DNA from: Methylomicrobium lacus LW14 | GTDB lineage: Bacteria > Pseudomonadota > Gammaproteobacteria > Methylococcales > Methylomonadaceae | Assembly (NCBI RefSeq): GCF_000527095.1 | Contig: NZ_AZUN01000001.1 | Span: 3,981,501-4,045,500 of the forward strand | DNA length: 64,000 bases | Reading direction: 5' to 3' | Part shown: positions 42,534-51,858 of the stretch, in pieces | How positions within the stretch are numbered: position 1 is the first letter of the stretch | Layout: each line of letters begins with the position of its first letter | Translations under genes and position numbers: made by a program | The notes under the pieces: model-generated | Told to the model about the DNA's origin: nothing | The model's input: only the letters and a program-made list of their open reading frames with translations | Database searches by the model: none

Positions 42534-43097
42534 TCAGTGTTCCTTGATGGCGGCAACCGCCGCGCACAAATAATTGATCATCGACCATAAAGTCAATACC
42601 GCCGCGATATACAGCAGCACGTAGCCGACCGCATTGATCGGAACGCCGAGCAAATCTTCGCGGTAGAGCAGCAGGGTGATCGCGACCATTTGCGCGGTCG
42701 TTTTCCATTTGCCGAGCATCGAAACTTTGACCTTGGCGCGCTGGCCGATTTCGGCCATCCATTCCCGGAGCGAGGCGATCGTGATTTCACGGCCGATGAT
42801 GATCGCGGCCGGCACCGCCAGATACGGGTTGGCCTGTTGCTGCACGATCAGCACCAGCACGAAAGCGACCATCAATTTATCGGCGACCGGGTCCAGAAAG
42901 GCGCCGAACGGCGTCTCCTGCTGCATTTTTCGGGCCAGATAACCGTCCAGCCAGTCGGTAATGCCGGCCGCGATAAAAATCGCGGTGCAGGCGATATTCG
43001 CATAGGCCCAGGGCAAATAAAATACGACCATCAATAAAGGAATCAGCGCGATTCGCAACAGGGTCAGATTCGTCGGTATGTTGAATTCAATGGTCAT
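42534..43097 (-). CDS. pgsA: CDP-diacylglycerol-glycerol-3-phosphate 3-phosphatidyltransferase
   Basis: 187 residues with about four to five membrane helices. The CDP-alcohol phosphatidyltransferase signature is complete: DWLDGYLARKMQQETPFGAF, continuing LDPVADK. It makes phosphatidylglycerophosphate. It overlaps the end of uvrC by 11 bp, the standard uvrC-pgsA pairing. Confidence 0.96.
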   Translation of the reverse strand: MTIEFNIPTNLTLLRIALIPLLMVVFYLPWAYANIACTAIFIAAGITDWLDGYLARKMQQETPFGAFLDPVADKLMVAFVLVLIVQQQANPYLAVPAAIIIGREITIASLREWMAEIGQRAKVKVSMLGKWKTTAQMVAITLLLYREDLLGVPINAVGYVLLYIAAVLTLWSMINYLCAAVAAIKEH

Positions 43098-44928
43098 CTG
43101 CTTGATGAAAGCTGTCGTATATACGTTGCGCCAATTGACGGCTAATGCCGTCTATGCTGGAAAGCGCATCCACACCCGCCTGGGTGACGCCTTGCAGCCC
43201 CCCGAATTGTTTTAATAATAGCTGCCGCCTTTTCGGCCCCAATCCGTCGATCGTCTCCAATACCGAGCGTTTCTTGACCTTGCCCAGCCGTTGCCGGTGT
43301 CCGGTGATCGCAAAACGGTGCGCCTCGTCGCGGATATGCTGAATCAGCAGCAAGCCGCCAGCTCCCGGATTGACCGCGAGCGGCTGATTATGATCGACCA
43401 GGATCAGCTTTTCCATGCCCGGTTTTCGGTCCGGACCTTTCGAAACGCCCACTATCATAACATTGTTTATGTCCAATTCCGCCAATGCCTTTTGCGCTTC
43501 ATGCACTTGTCCCTTGCCGCCGTCGATAAATAGAATGTCCGGCGCCTCGTGTTCGCCCTGTTTCAGGCGCTTGAAGCGCCGCGAAACCGCCTGATGAATC
43601 GCCGCATAATCGTCTCCCGGCGTGATGCCTTCGATATTGAAACGCCGGTAAGCCGATTTGGCCGGGCCTTCGCGGTCGAACACCACGCAGGAGGCGACGG
43701 TCTGTTCGCCCTGATGATGGCTGATGTCGAAGCATTCGAGGCGCTTCGGCAATGCGGCGAGTCCCAACTCTTCCTGCAGGCTGATAAAGCGCGCATACAA
43801 GCCCTGTTTGTCGGCCAGCTTGTTCTGCAGCGAGGTTGCCGCATTCTCGGTTGCCATCTGCAGCCATTTGAGCCGTTCGCCGCGCACATTCGCCGAAATC
43901 GCGACCTGGTGCTTTGCCTGATTGGCCAGTACCTCGGCGATCAGATCGTTTTCTTCGAGCGGATGGCTGACGATCAATTCATGCGGCGGCGGCCGTTCCA
44001 GATAATATTGCGCGATGAACGCCTGTAAAATCGCCGCCGGATCGTGTTCATCGGACATCTTCGGGAAAAACTGTTTATTGCCCAGATGCTGGCCGCTACG
44101 GATGAAAAACACCTGAATGCAGGCCATGTTCGCTTTCGTCGCGCAGGCGATGATGTCGACGTCGCCGCGTTCGCCGTGCACGAAATTCTTTTCGAGTACC
44201 GCGCGCAATTTGGCGATCTGGTCGCGGTATTGAGCGGCCCGCTCGAATTGCAGCGCCGCGGCGGCCTGTTCCATTTTTACGATTAGTTGTTCGATCACCA
44301 GGCCGCCTTTGCCTTCGAGGAACAGGATGGTGTTTTCGACATCCTGTGCGTAGCCGGGTTTGTCGATCAGGCCGACGCAGGGCGCGGTGCAGCGCTCGAT
44401 CTGATATTGTAGGCAGGGACGGGTGCGGTTTTGAAACACCGAATCCTCGCACTGCCGGACCGGGAAGATTTTTTGCAGCAGTTTCAAACATTCCCGGACC
44501 GCGCCGACGCTCGGATACGGCCCGAAATATTTGCCCGGCCGCTTTTTGGCGCCGCGGTGAAAGGTAATTTGCGGAAAATCGTGGGCGCTGGACAGATAGA
44601 TATAAGGATAGGATTTGTCGTCGCGCAGGCAGATGTTGTAGCGCGGCTTGTGGCGCTTGATCAGTTGCGATTCGAGCAGCAGCGCCTCGCCTTCGGTATG
44701 GGTTACGGTCACGGTGATAGAGGCGATCTTCGCTACCATTGTGTGCTGCTTGATCGATGCGGCTTTATTGTTGAAATAAGTCGCAACGCGGTTCTTCAGA
44801 TTCTTTGCCTTGCCGATGTAAATGATCTCGCCGTGGGCGTCGAGCATTTGATAAACGCCGGGGCGGGTGGTCAGGTTTTTGATGAAACCCTTCGCATCGA
44901 AGGCATTTTCAGGTTGTTCAGGATGCAT
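43087..44928 (-). CDS. uvrC: Excinuclease ABC subunit C
   Basis: 613 residues from ATG at 44928 (an in-frame ATG at 45027 would add 33 unlikely residues). Domain order: GIY-YIG nuclease (TRPGVYQMLDAHGEIIYIGK), UVR motif region (KMEQAAAALQFERAAQYRDQ), RNase H-like second nuclease with FDISHHQGEQTVAS, and a C-terminal tandem helix-hairpin-helix (SVLETIDGLGPKRRQLLLKQ). It makes both incisions in nucleotide excision repair. Confidence 0.96.
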   Translation of the reverse strand: MHPEQPENAFDAKGFIKNLTTRPGVYQMLDAHGEIIYIGKAKNLKNRVATYFNNKAASIKQHTMVAKIASITVTVTHTEGEALLLESQLIKRHKPRYNICLRDDKSYPYIYLSSAHDFPQITFHRGAKKRPGKYFGPYPSVGAVRECLKLLQKIFPVRQCEDSVFQNRTRPCLQYQIERCTAPCVGLIDKPGYAQDVENTILFLEGKGGLVIEQLIVKMEQAAAALQFERAAQYRDQIAKLRAVLEKNFVHGERGDVDIIACATKANMACIQVFFIRSGQHLGNKQFFPKMSDEHDPAAILQAFIAQYYLERPPPHELIVSHPLEENDLIAEVLANQAKHQVAISANVRGERLKWLQMATENAATSLQNKLADKQGLYARFISLQEELGLAALPKRLECFDISHHQGEQTVASCVVFDREGPAKSAYRRFNIEGITPGDDYAAIHQAVSRRFKRLKQGEHEAPDILFIDGGKGQVHEAQKALAELDINNVMIVGVSKGPDRKPGMEKLILVDHNQPLAVNPGAGGLLLIQHIRDEAHRFAITGHRQRLGKVKKRSVLETIDGLGPKRRQLLLKQFGGLQGVTQAGVDALSSIDGISRQLAQRIYDSFHQADDH

Positions 44929-45122
44929 CGGGGGCTTTATTTCGAATCGGCGAGGGCGATAGTTTTTTGACAACGACGGGCGAATCCGTGCCATCAATGA
45001 TTCGGCATCGGTTTCAGAGGCCGGCAACCGGCGCTATCTTAACGCGCGGCAATTTAGCGATGCAAAATTATCGGTCGAATAGCGCTCGATTCGAGTGGCG
45101 GAAGCGTGAGTTTATCGCTATA

Positions 45123-45158
45123 AAAAACCCCGCACGGGCCATGCCGGGCGGGGTTTTT
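45123..45158. terminator. Bidirectional terminator after collagen-like gene A
   Basis: AAAAACCCCGC (45123-45133) pairs with GCGGGGTTTTT (45148-45158). T-runs are available on both strands, so it can stop transcription from the collagen-like gene on the left-going strand. Confidence 0.8.
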
Positions 45159-45221
45159 GATGTTGCTGTTTCAAGTCCGGAATGCCTCGGCCATCATTTG
45201 ACGGCAGAGGCGCGACGGATA

Positions 45222-46355
45222 TCAATTAGTCGAGCATATGACGGTAACGGTATAGTTGGTGCCTAATAAAGAAGTAATGGCGTCGAGCGTGCCAAAATTA
45301 GCCCCCCACCCGGTCGGTGTGCCATTGTTGATCAGCAAGCCATTCGCGGATGGCCCGTTGTTGACGGCTATAGCCAGCCCCAGCAGTCCGCCTGTAGCCA
45401 TGACGCCTCCGCCGACAACCGACTCGCCTGGTTCACAATCCTTGGTTATCGTGGACGCGGTAAGCAAGGATACTGTCCCGGAAACCGATCTCACTACCGT
45501 TTTTTGGGGTAGCCCGGCAGGGCCAGGTGCGCCTGTAGGGCCTTGAGGGCCTGTGGCTCCGACCGGGCCTCCAGCGGGGCCGGTCGGGCCTTGAGGGCCT
45601 GTAGCTCCGGCCGGGCCCTGCGGTCCTGTAGCGCCGTGAGGGCCTGTAGCGCCTATTGCCCCGCCGCCTGCCGGGCCTTGCGCTCCTGTTGGACCGGTTT
45701 CGCCTGGTATGCCCGCGGTCGTATAAACGATGTCCAGTTCCGCCGCATTGCCCAAAGCCTTGCTTTCTTTGCTCACGATTTTAGCGTTAAACGACCCTGA
45801 GCTGCCGGTCAGCAAAAAGCCGATGGTACTGTCGGCTATACCCACATGCGGCCCTTCCAAGCCCAAGCTGGCGCGAACATAGTGAGTGACATCGAATTCC
45901 AGCCATTGATTGACGGATTGGGCATTGACCGTGGCCTGCGGCAACGGATTCGGGTCGCTGGCATTATCAATGGTGCGAGGATTAATAAGGTTTAGTTCAG
46001 TCCAGGTGTCATTGACCAGTTTGCGAACGGTCAGCTCGCCGCTTTGGGTCTTCGGAATGCCGGAGACAAAAACCTTCAGTACGGCTTTTGAAACATCGCT
46101 GGGGGTGGGGGTTGAATCTTTCAGATTAAATTTAAGATAACCATCGGTTTTGGTTTTGCCTGCTGTCACCAGAATCGCGGTTTGCTTGCCGTAATTTTTG
46201 GATAGGCCCTGTTTCAGATAGGTGTCCGCCGCTAAGGTTGGATTACTCCACGCGACCGGAGAAACCGTCAACGCGGCCAATGAGCCGATGACGGACAGTG
46301 CTTTGGCGCTTGGGTATCTTGTTTTTGTATGATGGGGTTTATTGGTGTTTTTCAT
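45222..46355 (-). CDS. Secreted collagen-like protein A (DNRLRE-type domain plus GXY repeats)
   Basis: 377 residues from the ATG at 46355. Basic N-terminus and signal region (ALSVIGSLAALTVSPVAWSN). The head (about 35-200) resembles the DNRLRE/CBM96-like domain of surface proteins (AADTYLKQGLSKNYGKQTAI, LKFNLKD, WLEFDVTHYVRASLG). A Gly-X-Y region (about 205-285; GETGPTGAQGPAGGGAIGAT) follows, then a C-terminal domain with two cysteines (KDCEPGESVVGGGV and TVICSTN). Tandem paralogue of gene B. Collagen-like stalks usually carry surface adhesion or matrix roles. Confidence 0.85.
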   Translation of the reverse strand: MKNTNKPHHTKTRYPSAKALSVIGSLAALTVSPVAWSNPTLAADTYLKQGLSKNYGKQTAILVTAGKTKTDGYLKFNLKDSTPTPSDVSKAVLKVFVSGIPKTQSGELTVRKLVNDTWTELNLINPRTIDNASDPNPLPQATVNAQSVNQWLEFDVTHYVRASLGLEGPHVGIADSTIGFLLTGSSGSFNAKIVSKESKALGNAAELDIVYTTAGIPGETGPTGAQGPAGGGAIGATGPHGATGPQGPAGATGPQGPTGPAGGPVGATGPQGPTGAPGPAGLPQKTVVRSVSGTVSLLTASTITKDCEPGESVVGGGVMATGGLLGLAIAVNNGPSANGLLINNGTPTGWGANFGTLDAITSLLGTNYTVTVICSTN

Positions 46356-46422
46356 GATGATCTCGTAATTTTTCCAAGGATTGAGCAAAACCGGGAGTTG
46401 ACTCCGGTGTAAAGCCGATCGT

Positions 46423-46457
46423 AAAAAACCCCGCTCGGCGAGAAGCCGGGCGGGGTT
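46423..46457 (-). terminator. Terminator between the two collagen-like genes
   Basis: AACCCCGC-T-CGGC pairs with GCCG-G-GCGGGGTT, and on the minus strand the stem is followed by six T residues. It lies 66 bp past the stop of gene B, so each paralogue appears to be its own transcription unit. Confidence 0.8.
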
Positions 46458-46522
46458 ATGGGTTTTTCGGTTAGTTGTTGTGGGTCATCGATCTTAACCG
46501 AGTTGCCTTGTCTGCTTTAACG

Positions 46523-48079
46523 TCAAGGCTTGGAGCAAACTACGCTAACGCCATAATTGCCCGACAAGAAGCCAAGCAAGGAGGACAATGTGCCAAATTG
46601 CGCGCCCCAACCTGTCGCCACGGTCGGGCTATTAGGATTCGATACGGTGATTATGGCGCCGTTTGCGGTAGGACCGGTGCTGGATGGAACAACCAATCCC
46701 AATAAGGCGCCCGTGACAAACGCTCCGCCGCCGACTACTTTTTCACCGGCAGCGGTATTGCACTCTACGACAGTCGGATTGCCGTTATTCAGCAACGATC
46801 CCAGGAGTGCTCCTAAATCCAGTTGGGCCGACGTCACTCTAACCACGGTGCTTGAGAAGCCGGCGCCTGTGGCTCCAGTCGCACCGGTGGCTCCAGTTGC
46901 ACCGGTGGCGCCCGTAGCACCAGGTGCACCAGGTGCACCATTGGTTCCATTGATACCAGGAGCGCCGGTGGCGCCTGGGGTTCCCGGTGCGCCGATGGCG
47001 CCTGGGGCGCCCGGCGCGCCAGTGGCGCCTGGGGCTCCCGGTGCGCCGGTAGCGCCTGGAACTCCCGGTGCGCCGGCAGGGCCAGTTGCCCCGGCAGTAC
47101 CAGTTGCTCCGGCGGGGCCAGTTGCTCCGGCAGGGCCAGTTGCTCCGGCAGGGCCAGTTGCTCCGGCAGGGCCAGTTGCTCCGGCAGGGCCAGTGGCTCC
47201 CGGAGCGCCAGTGGCTCCCGGAGCGCCAGTGGCGCCAGCAGGGCCGGTTGCGCCTGTCGCACCTGCGCCGGTGCCAGAAGGACCGGTGGGGCCAGTTGGC
47301 CCGGTGGCGCCGGTATCCCCTTTAGGTCCGGTCGCACTTGATCCGGTGCCAGCAGGACCGGTTGGTCCGGTGGCTCCTGTCGCCCCAGTTGCACCAGTTG
47401 CACCAGTTGCACCAGTCGGACCGATAGGAGGGATATTACCTGAGTCGGATGCATAAACGATGTCCAATACCGCGGCATGGCCTGTGGTCTTGCTTTCCTT
47501 GCTATCGAATTTGATATTCAGTGTGCCGTCGCCAACCAAGGCAAAAGCGAGCTCGCCATTATTGACATTGTTCTTAACAAAATCGGTGACGTCAAATTCC
47601 AGCCATTTATTCAGATACTGGATATTGACCGTAGCGCTATCACGGATCGAAACAGGAGCGAAAGCTGGCGCCGAATTGCCGGTAATCGTCCCTTCATTGA
47701 AGGTATTGTTGGGATTCAGGTCGATCGGATGCACTCTTACGACGCCCGCGGAGCCATTCTTGACGGACGACACGAACACCTTCAGTGTGGCCTTGGTAAC
47801 TGAGTTTGGGGTAGCGGGCGGATCGAACGTATCCAATCTGAATTTAAGAAAGCCGCGGCGGGTGGTTTTGCCCGCGGTTACCGCAATCGTACTTTTTTTG
47901 CCGAAATTTGTGTTTTGGCTAGTGCCGATCTGCACATAGGCGTCGTCCAGCAGCGTCGAATCGGCCCACGCCAGCGGCGAAGCCGCTACCGCGGCCAGCG
48001 AGCCGACGAGGGTCAGTGATTTGACGCTTTGGTATTTTGTACTATGCTTCGCACCGTGTGGTTTTTTATTTTTTTTCAT
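46523..48079 (-). CDS. Secreted collagen-like protein B (DNRLRE-type domain plus long GXY region)
   Basis: 518 residues from the ATG at 48079. Same plan as protein A: basic N-terminus with a signal segment (SLTLVGSLAAVAASPLAWAD), DNRLRE-like head (DAYVQIGTSQNTNFGKKSTI, GFLKFRLD, KWLEFDVTDFVKNNVN), a much longer collagen-like stretch (about residues 222-415) and a C-terminal domain with cysteines (VVECNTAAGEKVVGGGAFVT, VSVVCSKP). The GXY part is dominated by GAT, GPA and GAP triplets. Likely extracellular; an anchor or export route is not visible beyond the signal peptide. Confidence 0.85.
   Translation of the reverse strand: MKKNKKPHGAKHSTKYQSVKSLTLVGSLAAVAASPLAWADSTLLDDAYVQIGTSQNTNFGKKSTIAVTAGKTTRRGFLKFRLDTFDPPATPNSVTKATLKVFVSSVKNGSAGVVRVHPIDLNPNNTFNEGTITGNSAPAFAPVSIRDSATVNIQYLNKWLEFDVTDFVKNNVNNGELAFALVGDGTLNIKFDSKESKTTGHAAVLDIVYASDSGNIPPIGPTGATGATGATGATGATGPTGPAGTGSSATGPKGDTGATGPTGPTGPSGTGAGATGATGPAGATGAPGATGAPGATGPAGATGPAGATGPAGATGPAGATGPAGATGTAGATGPAGAPGVPGATGAPGAPGATGAPGAPGAIGAPGTPGATGAPGINGTNGAPGAPGATGATGATGATGATGATGAGFSSTVVRVTSAQLDLGALLGSLLNNGNPTVVECNTAAGEKVVGGGAFVTGALLGLVVPSSTGPTANGAIITVSNPNSPTVATGWGAQFGTLSSLLGFLSGNYGVSVVCSKP
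46853..47425 (-). repeat. Low-complexity GXY-coding repeats in collagen-like gene B
   Basis: Nine- and 18-bp units repeat in tandem, for example GCTCCGGCAGGGCCAGTT several times around 47100-47190 and CACCAGTTG-type units near 47390-47420. Unit length is a multiple of nine, so copy-number change keeps the Gly-X-Y register. Confidence 0.8.
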
Positions 48080-48671
48080 GATGAACTCGCAATTCATTAA
48101 AGATTGATGAAAAAACTGGGTAACTCAATCGTCAAAAATGGCTAAAGCCTGCCAAGATAAATCACGCCAATCACTCTGGCGCGGAAGATGCGTATTCGCC
48201 TACGTATCTCTTGCGCCGGCAGTGTTCTGTAAGCAAGATGGATCAGGCCGGTCATTTCGGCCAACGGAAAAACTGCTGCGGTTTTGCTCACTTTACAGTG
48301 AAAAGCTTTTCCCAACCTGAAGATTTCCATAAGAACACATTAACTAGCTGCCCTTGCTAAACGGCTTTTCGATGTTAGTCCTGCGCTGACTCTTGGCAAC
48401 TTTAGTATTTAACCAGGGCCGGTTAGTTGAATATCTATTTTTACTAGCCGGCTCTCTGAGCCTAACATACTAGTATTGTCTCCCGCTTAACTCGATGTCC
48501 GGCCTTGAAAAAGAGAAGCGTTGCGGATGAGGGGAAGGGTTTGATTTTTATCGGGCTGCAAAGAGCTTCTCCTCGGGGGTTATGCAGCCTAAATTTTTTC
48601 CTTTTAATTGGGTTTGGACTCGATTACTATGGTGTGCGCTTTACCGTCTTAATGAACTGCACAGGCGATTT
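48080..48671. other. Intergenic region upstream of the T6SS operon, no supported gene
   Basis: 592 bp between the divergent collagen-like gene B and tssA. Frames of about 60 codons exist on both strands but none shows a family feature. Both promoters should lie here. I looked for a sigma-54 (GG-N10-GC) element and did not find a convincing one. Confidence 0.4.
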
Positions 48672-49709
48672 ATGGCTGATTTGGAAGAGTTACTGGAAGA
48701 AGTTTCACCGGACAATCCTTGCGGGGATTATTTGGAGTATGACCCTGCATACATGGAGTTAGCCAAGGCTATCCAGGGTAAGCCGGAAGATCCGATCACC
48801 GGCGAAAAGGCGCAGCCGCCGAACTGGCGCGACATTCAAAAAGTCGCGCTGGCAATCTTGCAGCGAAGCAAAGACCTACAAGTCGCCGTTTATCTGGCAA
48901 GAGCGCTGATTCCGCTGGAAGGCGTGTCGGGCTTCCGGGACGGCCTGGCCTTACTGGTCGGCCTGCTGGAGACATACTGGGACGACATTCACCCCGTGCT
49001 GGACCCGGAAGATAATCTCGATCCGACCGCCCGCATCAACATCCTCGAAGAATTGAGCAATTTCGATTCCGTTCTTAAGCCCTTGAGTCTGGCGCCGTTG
49101 GTGGATTCAAAAGCGGTCGGCCGCTATAGCCTGCGCGATATTCAGATCGCGACCGACAAGATCAGCCCGCCTCAGGGAGAAGAAAAGCCCGATTTGAGCG
49201 TGATCAAAGCCGCTTTCCTGGATTTTTCCCCCGAAATGCTCAAGTCCATGTACCAGGCAATCAACGACAGCGCGGACTTGGTCTCGCAAATCCAGTCCTT
49301 TGTGAATGGCAAGGTGGGGTTCGGTAACGGCGCGGACTTGTCGGGTCTGGCCACGTCCTTGAAAGACATGCGCTATGCTTACGACCAATATTCGACGATT
49401 GGCGCGCTGGCAGCGGAAGAAACATCCGGCGAGGAAGAGCCAACCGATGAGCAAGCGGCTCAGGAAGGCGCCTCGCCCCGTAAACAAGCCGCCGGAGTCG
49501 GCGCTATTAACTCTCGCCAGGATGTACTGAAAGCTTTGGATCTGATCTGCAAATATTATGCGGAATCCGAGCCTTCGAGCCCGGTGCCTATATTGTTGCA
49601 TCGTGCAAAGCACCTGGTGACAGCGGATTTTATGGAAATCCTGCAGAATTTATTGCCGGATGCGGTTTCCCAAATGGGCCTGATCAAGGGGCCGGAATCG
49701 AATGAATAA
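48672..49709 (+). CDS. tssA: T6SS protein TssA
   Basis: 345 residues from the ATG at 48672 (upstream open frame starts at 48582 but MADLEELLEEVSPDNPCGDY is the family start). ImpA N-terminal domain at about 5-120 (DYLEYDPAYMELAKAIQG, YLARALIPLEGVSGFRDGLA). The short C-terminal helical part (QDVLKALDLICKYYAESEPS, SPVPILLHRAKHLV) matches the class that caps or primes sheath assembly. First gene of the operon. Confidence 0.92.
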   Translation: MADLEELLEEVSPDNPCGDYLEYDPAYMELAKAIQGKPEDPITGEKAQPPNWRDIQKVALAILQRSKDLQVAVYLARALIPLEGVSGFRDGLALLVGLLETYWDDIHPVLDPEDNLDPTARINILEELSNFDSVLKPLSLAPLVDSKAVGRYSLRDIQIATDKISPPQGEEKPDLSVIKAAFLDFSPEMLKSMYQAINDSADLVSQIQSFVNGKVGFGNGADLSGLATSLKDMRYAYDQYSTIGALAAEETSGEEEPTDEQAAQEGASPRKQAAGVGAINSRQDVLKALDLICKYYAESEPSSPVPILLHRAKHLVTADFMEILQNLLPDAVSQMGLIKGPESNE

Positions 49710-49743
49710 TTATTTTTTATCAAACTGAAGTGGAGGGTAGGAT

Positions 49744-50280
49744 ATGGCCGAAAGCAGTCAAAAGTTTATCCAAAGAAACCGCGCGCCGCGTGTGCAGATT
49801 GAATACGATGTCGAGGTGTACGGTTCTCAAAAGAAAGTACAACTCCCTTTCGTGATGGGGGTTCTCTCTGATTTGTCGGGCAAACCGTCCGAACCGTTGC
49901 CTCCGGTTTCGGATCGCAAGTTGCTCGAAATCGACGTCGATAATTTCGACGACAGGCTCAAATCGATGAAGCCGCGGGTGGCCTTTCCGGTAGCGAATAC
50001 CCTGACCGGCGAAGGCAATCTGAGCGTCGACATTACCTTTGAAAGCATGGATGATTTTTCGCCGGCCGCGGTGGTTAAAAAAGTGGCGGGCCTGGACAAG
50101 GTGCTCGAAGCCAGACAGCAACTTGCGAATTTGATCACTTATATGGACGGCAAAACCGGCGCGGAAGAATTGATCGGTAAATTGATCAATGATCCGGCCT
50201 TGTTACAGTCGCTGGTGGCGTCGGCAAAACCTGCCGATTCCAAGAGCGACGCGTCTTCATCAGAAAGCACCGGAGGCTGA
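49744..50280 (+). CDS. tssB: T6SS contractile sheath small subunit TssB
   Basis: 178 residues. KFIQRNRAPRVQIEYDVEVY and VLSDLSGKPSEPLPPVSDRK are hallmarks of the ImpB/VipA family. It forms the sheath with TssC, whose gene starts 2 bp downstream, and its N-terminus is the part ClpV usually engages through TssC/TagJ contacts. A ribosome-binding site GGAGG precedes it. Confidence 0.95.
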   Translation: MAESSQKFIQRNRAPRVQIEYDVEVYGSQKKVQLPFVMGVLSDLSGKPSEPLPPVSDRKLLEIDVDNFDDRLKSMKPRVAFPVANTLTGEGNLSVDITFESMDDFSPAAVVKKVAGLDKVLEARQQLANLITYMDGKTGAEELIGKLINDPALLQSLVASAKPADSKSDASSSESTGG

Positions 50281-50282
50281 TC

Positions 50283-51776
50283 ATGGCGGAACTGGAAAGT
50301 CAAAGCCAACAAGGCGCAACGGCAGCCCTGGAGCTCGACGAATTTTCGGCGTTGCTGTCCAAGGAATTCAAGCCCGGCACCGAGGCGGCCAATCAGGTCA
50401 ACTCGGCGGTATCCACGCTGGCGCAATACGCGTTGCAGGATGTCACAAAAATTTCCGATGACGTCATCGCCAGCATACAGTCGATCATTGCCGGTCTCGA
50501 TCAAAAAATCTCCGAGCAGTTGAATCTGATCATGCACAATCCCGATTTCCAAAAGCTCGAAAGCGCGTGGCGGGGATTGCATTATCTGGTCAACAATACC
50601 GAAACCGACGAGCAACTGAAGATCCGTGTTTTTAACATTTCCAAAAATGAGCTGGGAAAAACACTGAAGAAGTTCAAGGGCACCGCTTGGGATCAAAGCC
50701 CGTTGTTCAAGAAACTCTATGAAGAAGAATTTGGCACCTTCGGCGGCGAACCCTTCGGTTGCCTGGTCGGCGATTACCATTTCGATCACAGCCCGCCGGA
50801 CGTCGAATTACTGGGCGAGATGGCAAAGATCAGCGCGGCTTCGCATACGCCGTTTATCAGTGGCGTTGCGCCGACCGTCATGCAAATGCAGAGCTGGTCG
50901 GAACTGGCGAACCCGCGCGACTTAACCAAAATATTCTCGACGCCGGAATATGCCGCGTGGCGTTCCTTGCGGGAATCCGAGGATGCGCGCTATCTCGGCA
51001 TGGCGATGCCGCGCTTTCTGAGTCGCTTGCCTTATGGCGCGAAAACCGATCCGGTCGAGGAATTCGATTTCGAAGAGGATACGGCCGGCGCGGACAGCAG
51101 CAAATATACCTGGTCCAATGCGGCTTATGCGATGGCGGTCAACATCAACCGTTCATTCAAGCTCTACGGCTGGTGCTCGCGCATTCGCGGCATCGAATCC
51201 GGCGGCGCGGTCGAAGGCCTGCCGGTGCATGCGTTCCCGACTGACGACGGCGGCGTCGACATGAAATGCCCGACCGAAATCGCGATCACCGACCGGCGCG
51301 AGGCCGAACTCGCCAAGAGCGGTTTCATGCCGTTGATCCACAAGAAAAATACCGATTTTGCGGCGTTTATTGGTGCGCAATCGCTGCAAAAACCGGCCGA
51401 ATACGAAGACCCGGATGCGACCGCGAACGCCAATCTGGCGGCGCGGCTGCCGTATCTGTTTGCGACCTGCCGTTTTGCGCATTATCTGAAATGCATGGTG
51501 CGCGATAAGGTCGGCTCATTCAAGGAGCGCGACGATATGGAGCGTTGGCTTAATAACTGGATATTGCAGTACGTGGATGGTTCTCCCCAGTTTTCCAGCG
51601 AAACCACCAAGGCGCAAAAACCCCTGGCAGCAGCCCAGGTTGTCGTGGAAGAAGTGGAAGGCAATCCGGGTTATTATTCTTCGAAATTCTTTTTGCGCCC
51701 GCATTACCAGTTGGAGGGGTTGACCGTCTCGCTGCGCTTGGTATCGAAACTGCCTTCGGCCAAGGGCGGCGGATAA
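50283..51776 (+). CDS. tssC: T6SS contractile sheath large subunit TssC
   Basis: 497 residues (ImpC/VipB, EvpB family). Recognisable blocks are FQKLESAWRGLHYLVNNTET, FGCLVGDYHFDHSPPDVELL, FLSRLPYGAKTDPVEEFDFE and the C-terminal FLRPHYQLEGLTVSLRLVSK. Forms the outer sheath with TssB. A hairpin follows before hcp. Confidence 0.96.
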   Translation: MAELESQSQQGATAALELDEFSALLSKEFKPGTEAANQVNSAVSTLAQYALQDVTKISDDVIASIQSIIAGLDQKISEQLNLIMHNPDFQKLESAWRGLHYLVNNTETDEQLKIRVFNISKNELGKTLKKFKGTAWDQSPLFKKLYEEEFGTFGGEPFGCLVGDYHFDHSPPDVELLGEMAKISAASHTPFISGVAPTVMQMQSWSELANPRDLTKIFSTPEYAAWRSLRESEDARYLGMAMPRFLSRLPYGAKTDPVEEFDFEEDTAGADSSKYTWSNAAYAMAVNINRSFKLYGWCSRIRGIESGGAVEGLPVHAFPTDDGGVDMKCPTEIAITDRREAELAKSGFMPLIHKKNTDFAAFIGAQSLQKPAEYEDPDATANANLAARLPYLFATCRFAHYLKCMVRDKVGSFKERDDMERWLNNWILQYVDGSPQFSSETTKAQKPLAAAQVVVEEVEGNPGYYSSKFFLRPHYQLEGLTVSLRLVSKLPSAKGGG

Positions 51777-51786
51777 AGTGGGATTG

Positions 51787-51819
51787 CGATCCCCCCCATG
51801 ATTTATGAGGGGGGATTGC
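51787..51819 (+). promoter_or_regulatory. Intercistronic hairpin between tssC and hcp
   Basis: GCGATCCCCCC pairs with GGGGGGATTGCGC across an ATGATTTAT-type loop. It lies in the 82-bp gap ahead of hcp and has no clear T-run, so it more likely protects the 5' end of a separate hcp message or marks a processing site. Confidence 0.55.
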
Positions 51820-51858
51820 GCTTATGTGTTCATTTTTTTCAATAGCGAGGAGAAATTT

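Noticed and set aside
46853..47425. Short tandem units that look array-like
   Set aside because: Considered as a CRISPR array, but the units are contiguous 9/18-bp repeats with no spacers and encode Gly-X-Y triplets.
48138..48330. Two overlapping frames of about 60 codons ahead of tssA
   Set aside because: Neither has codon texture, start signals or family features; treated as non-coding.
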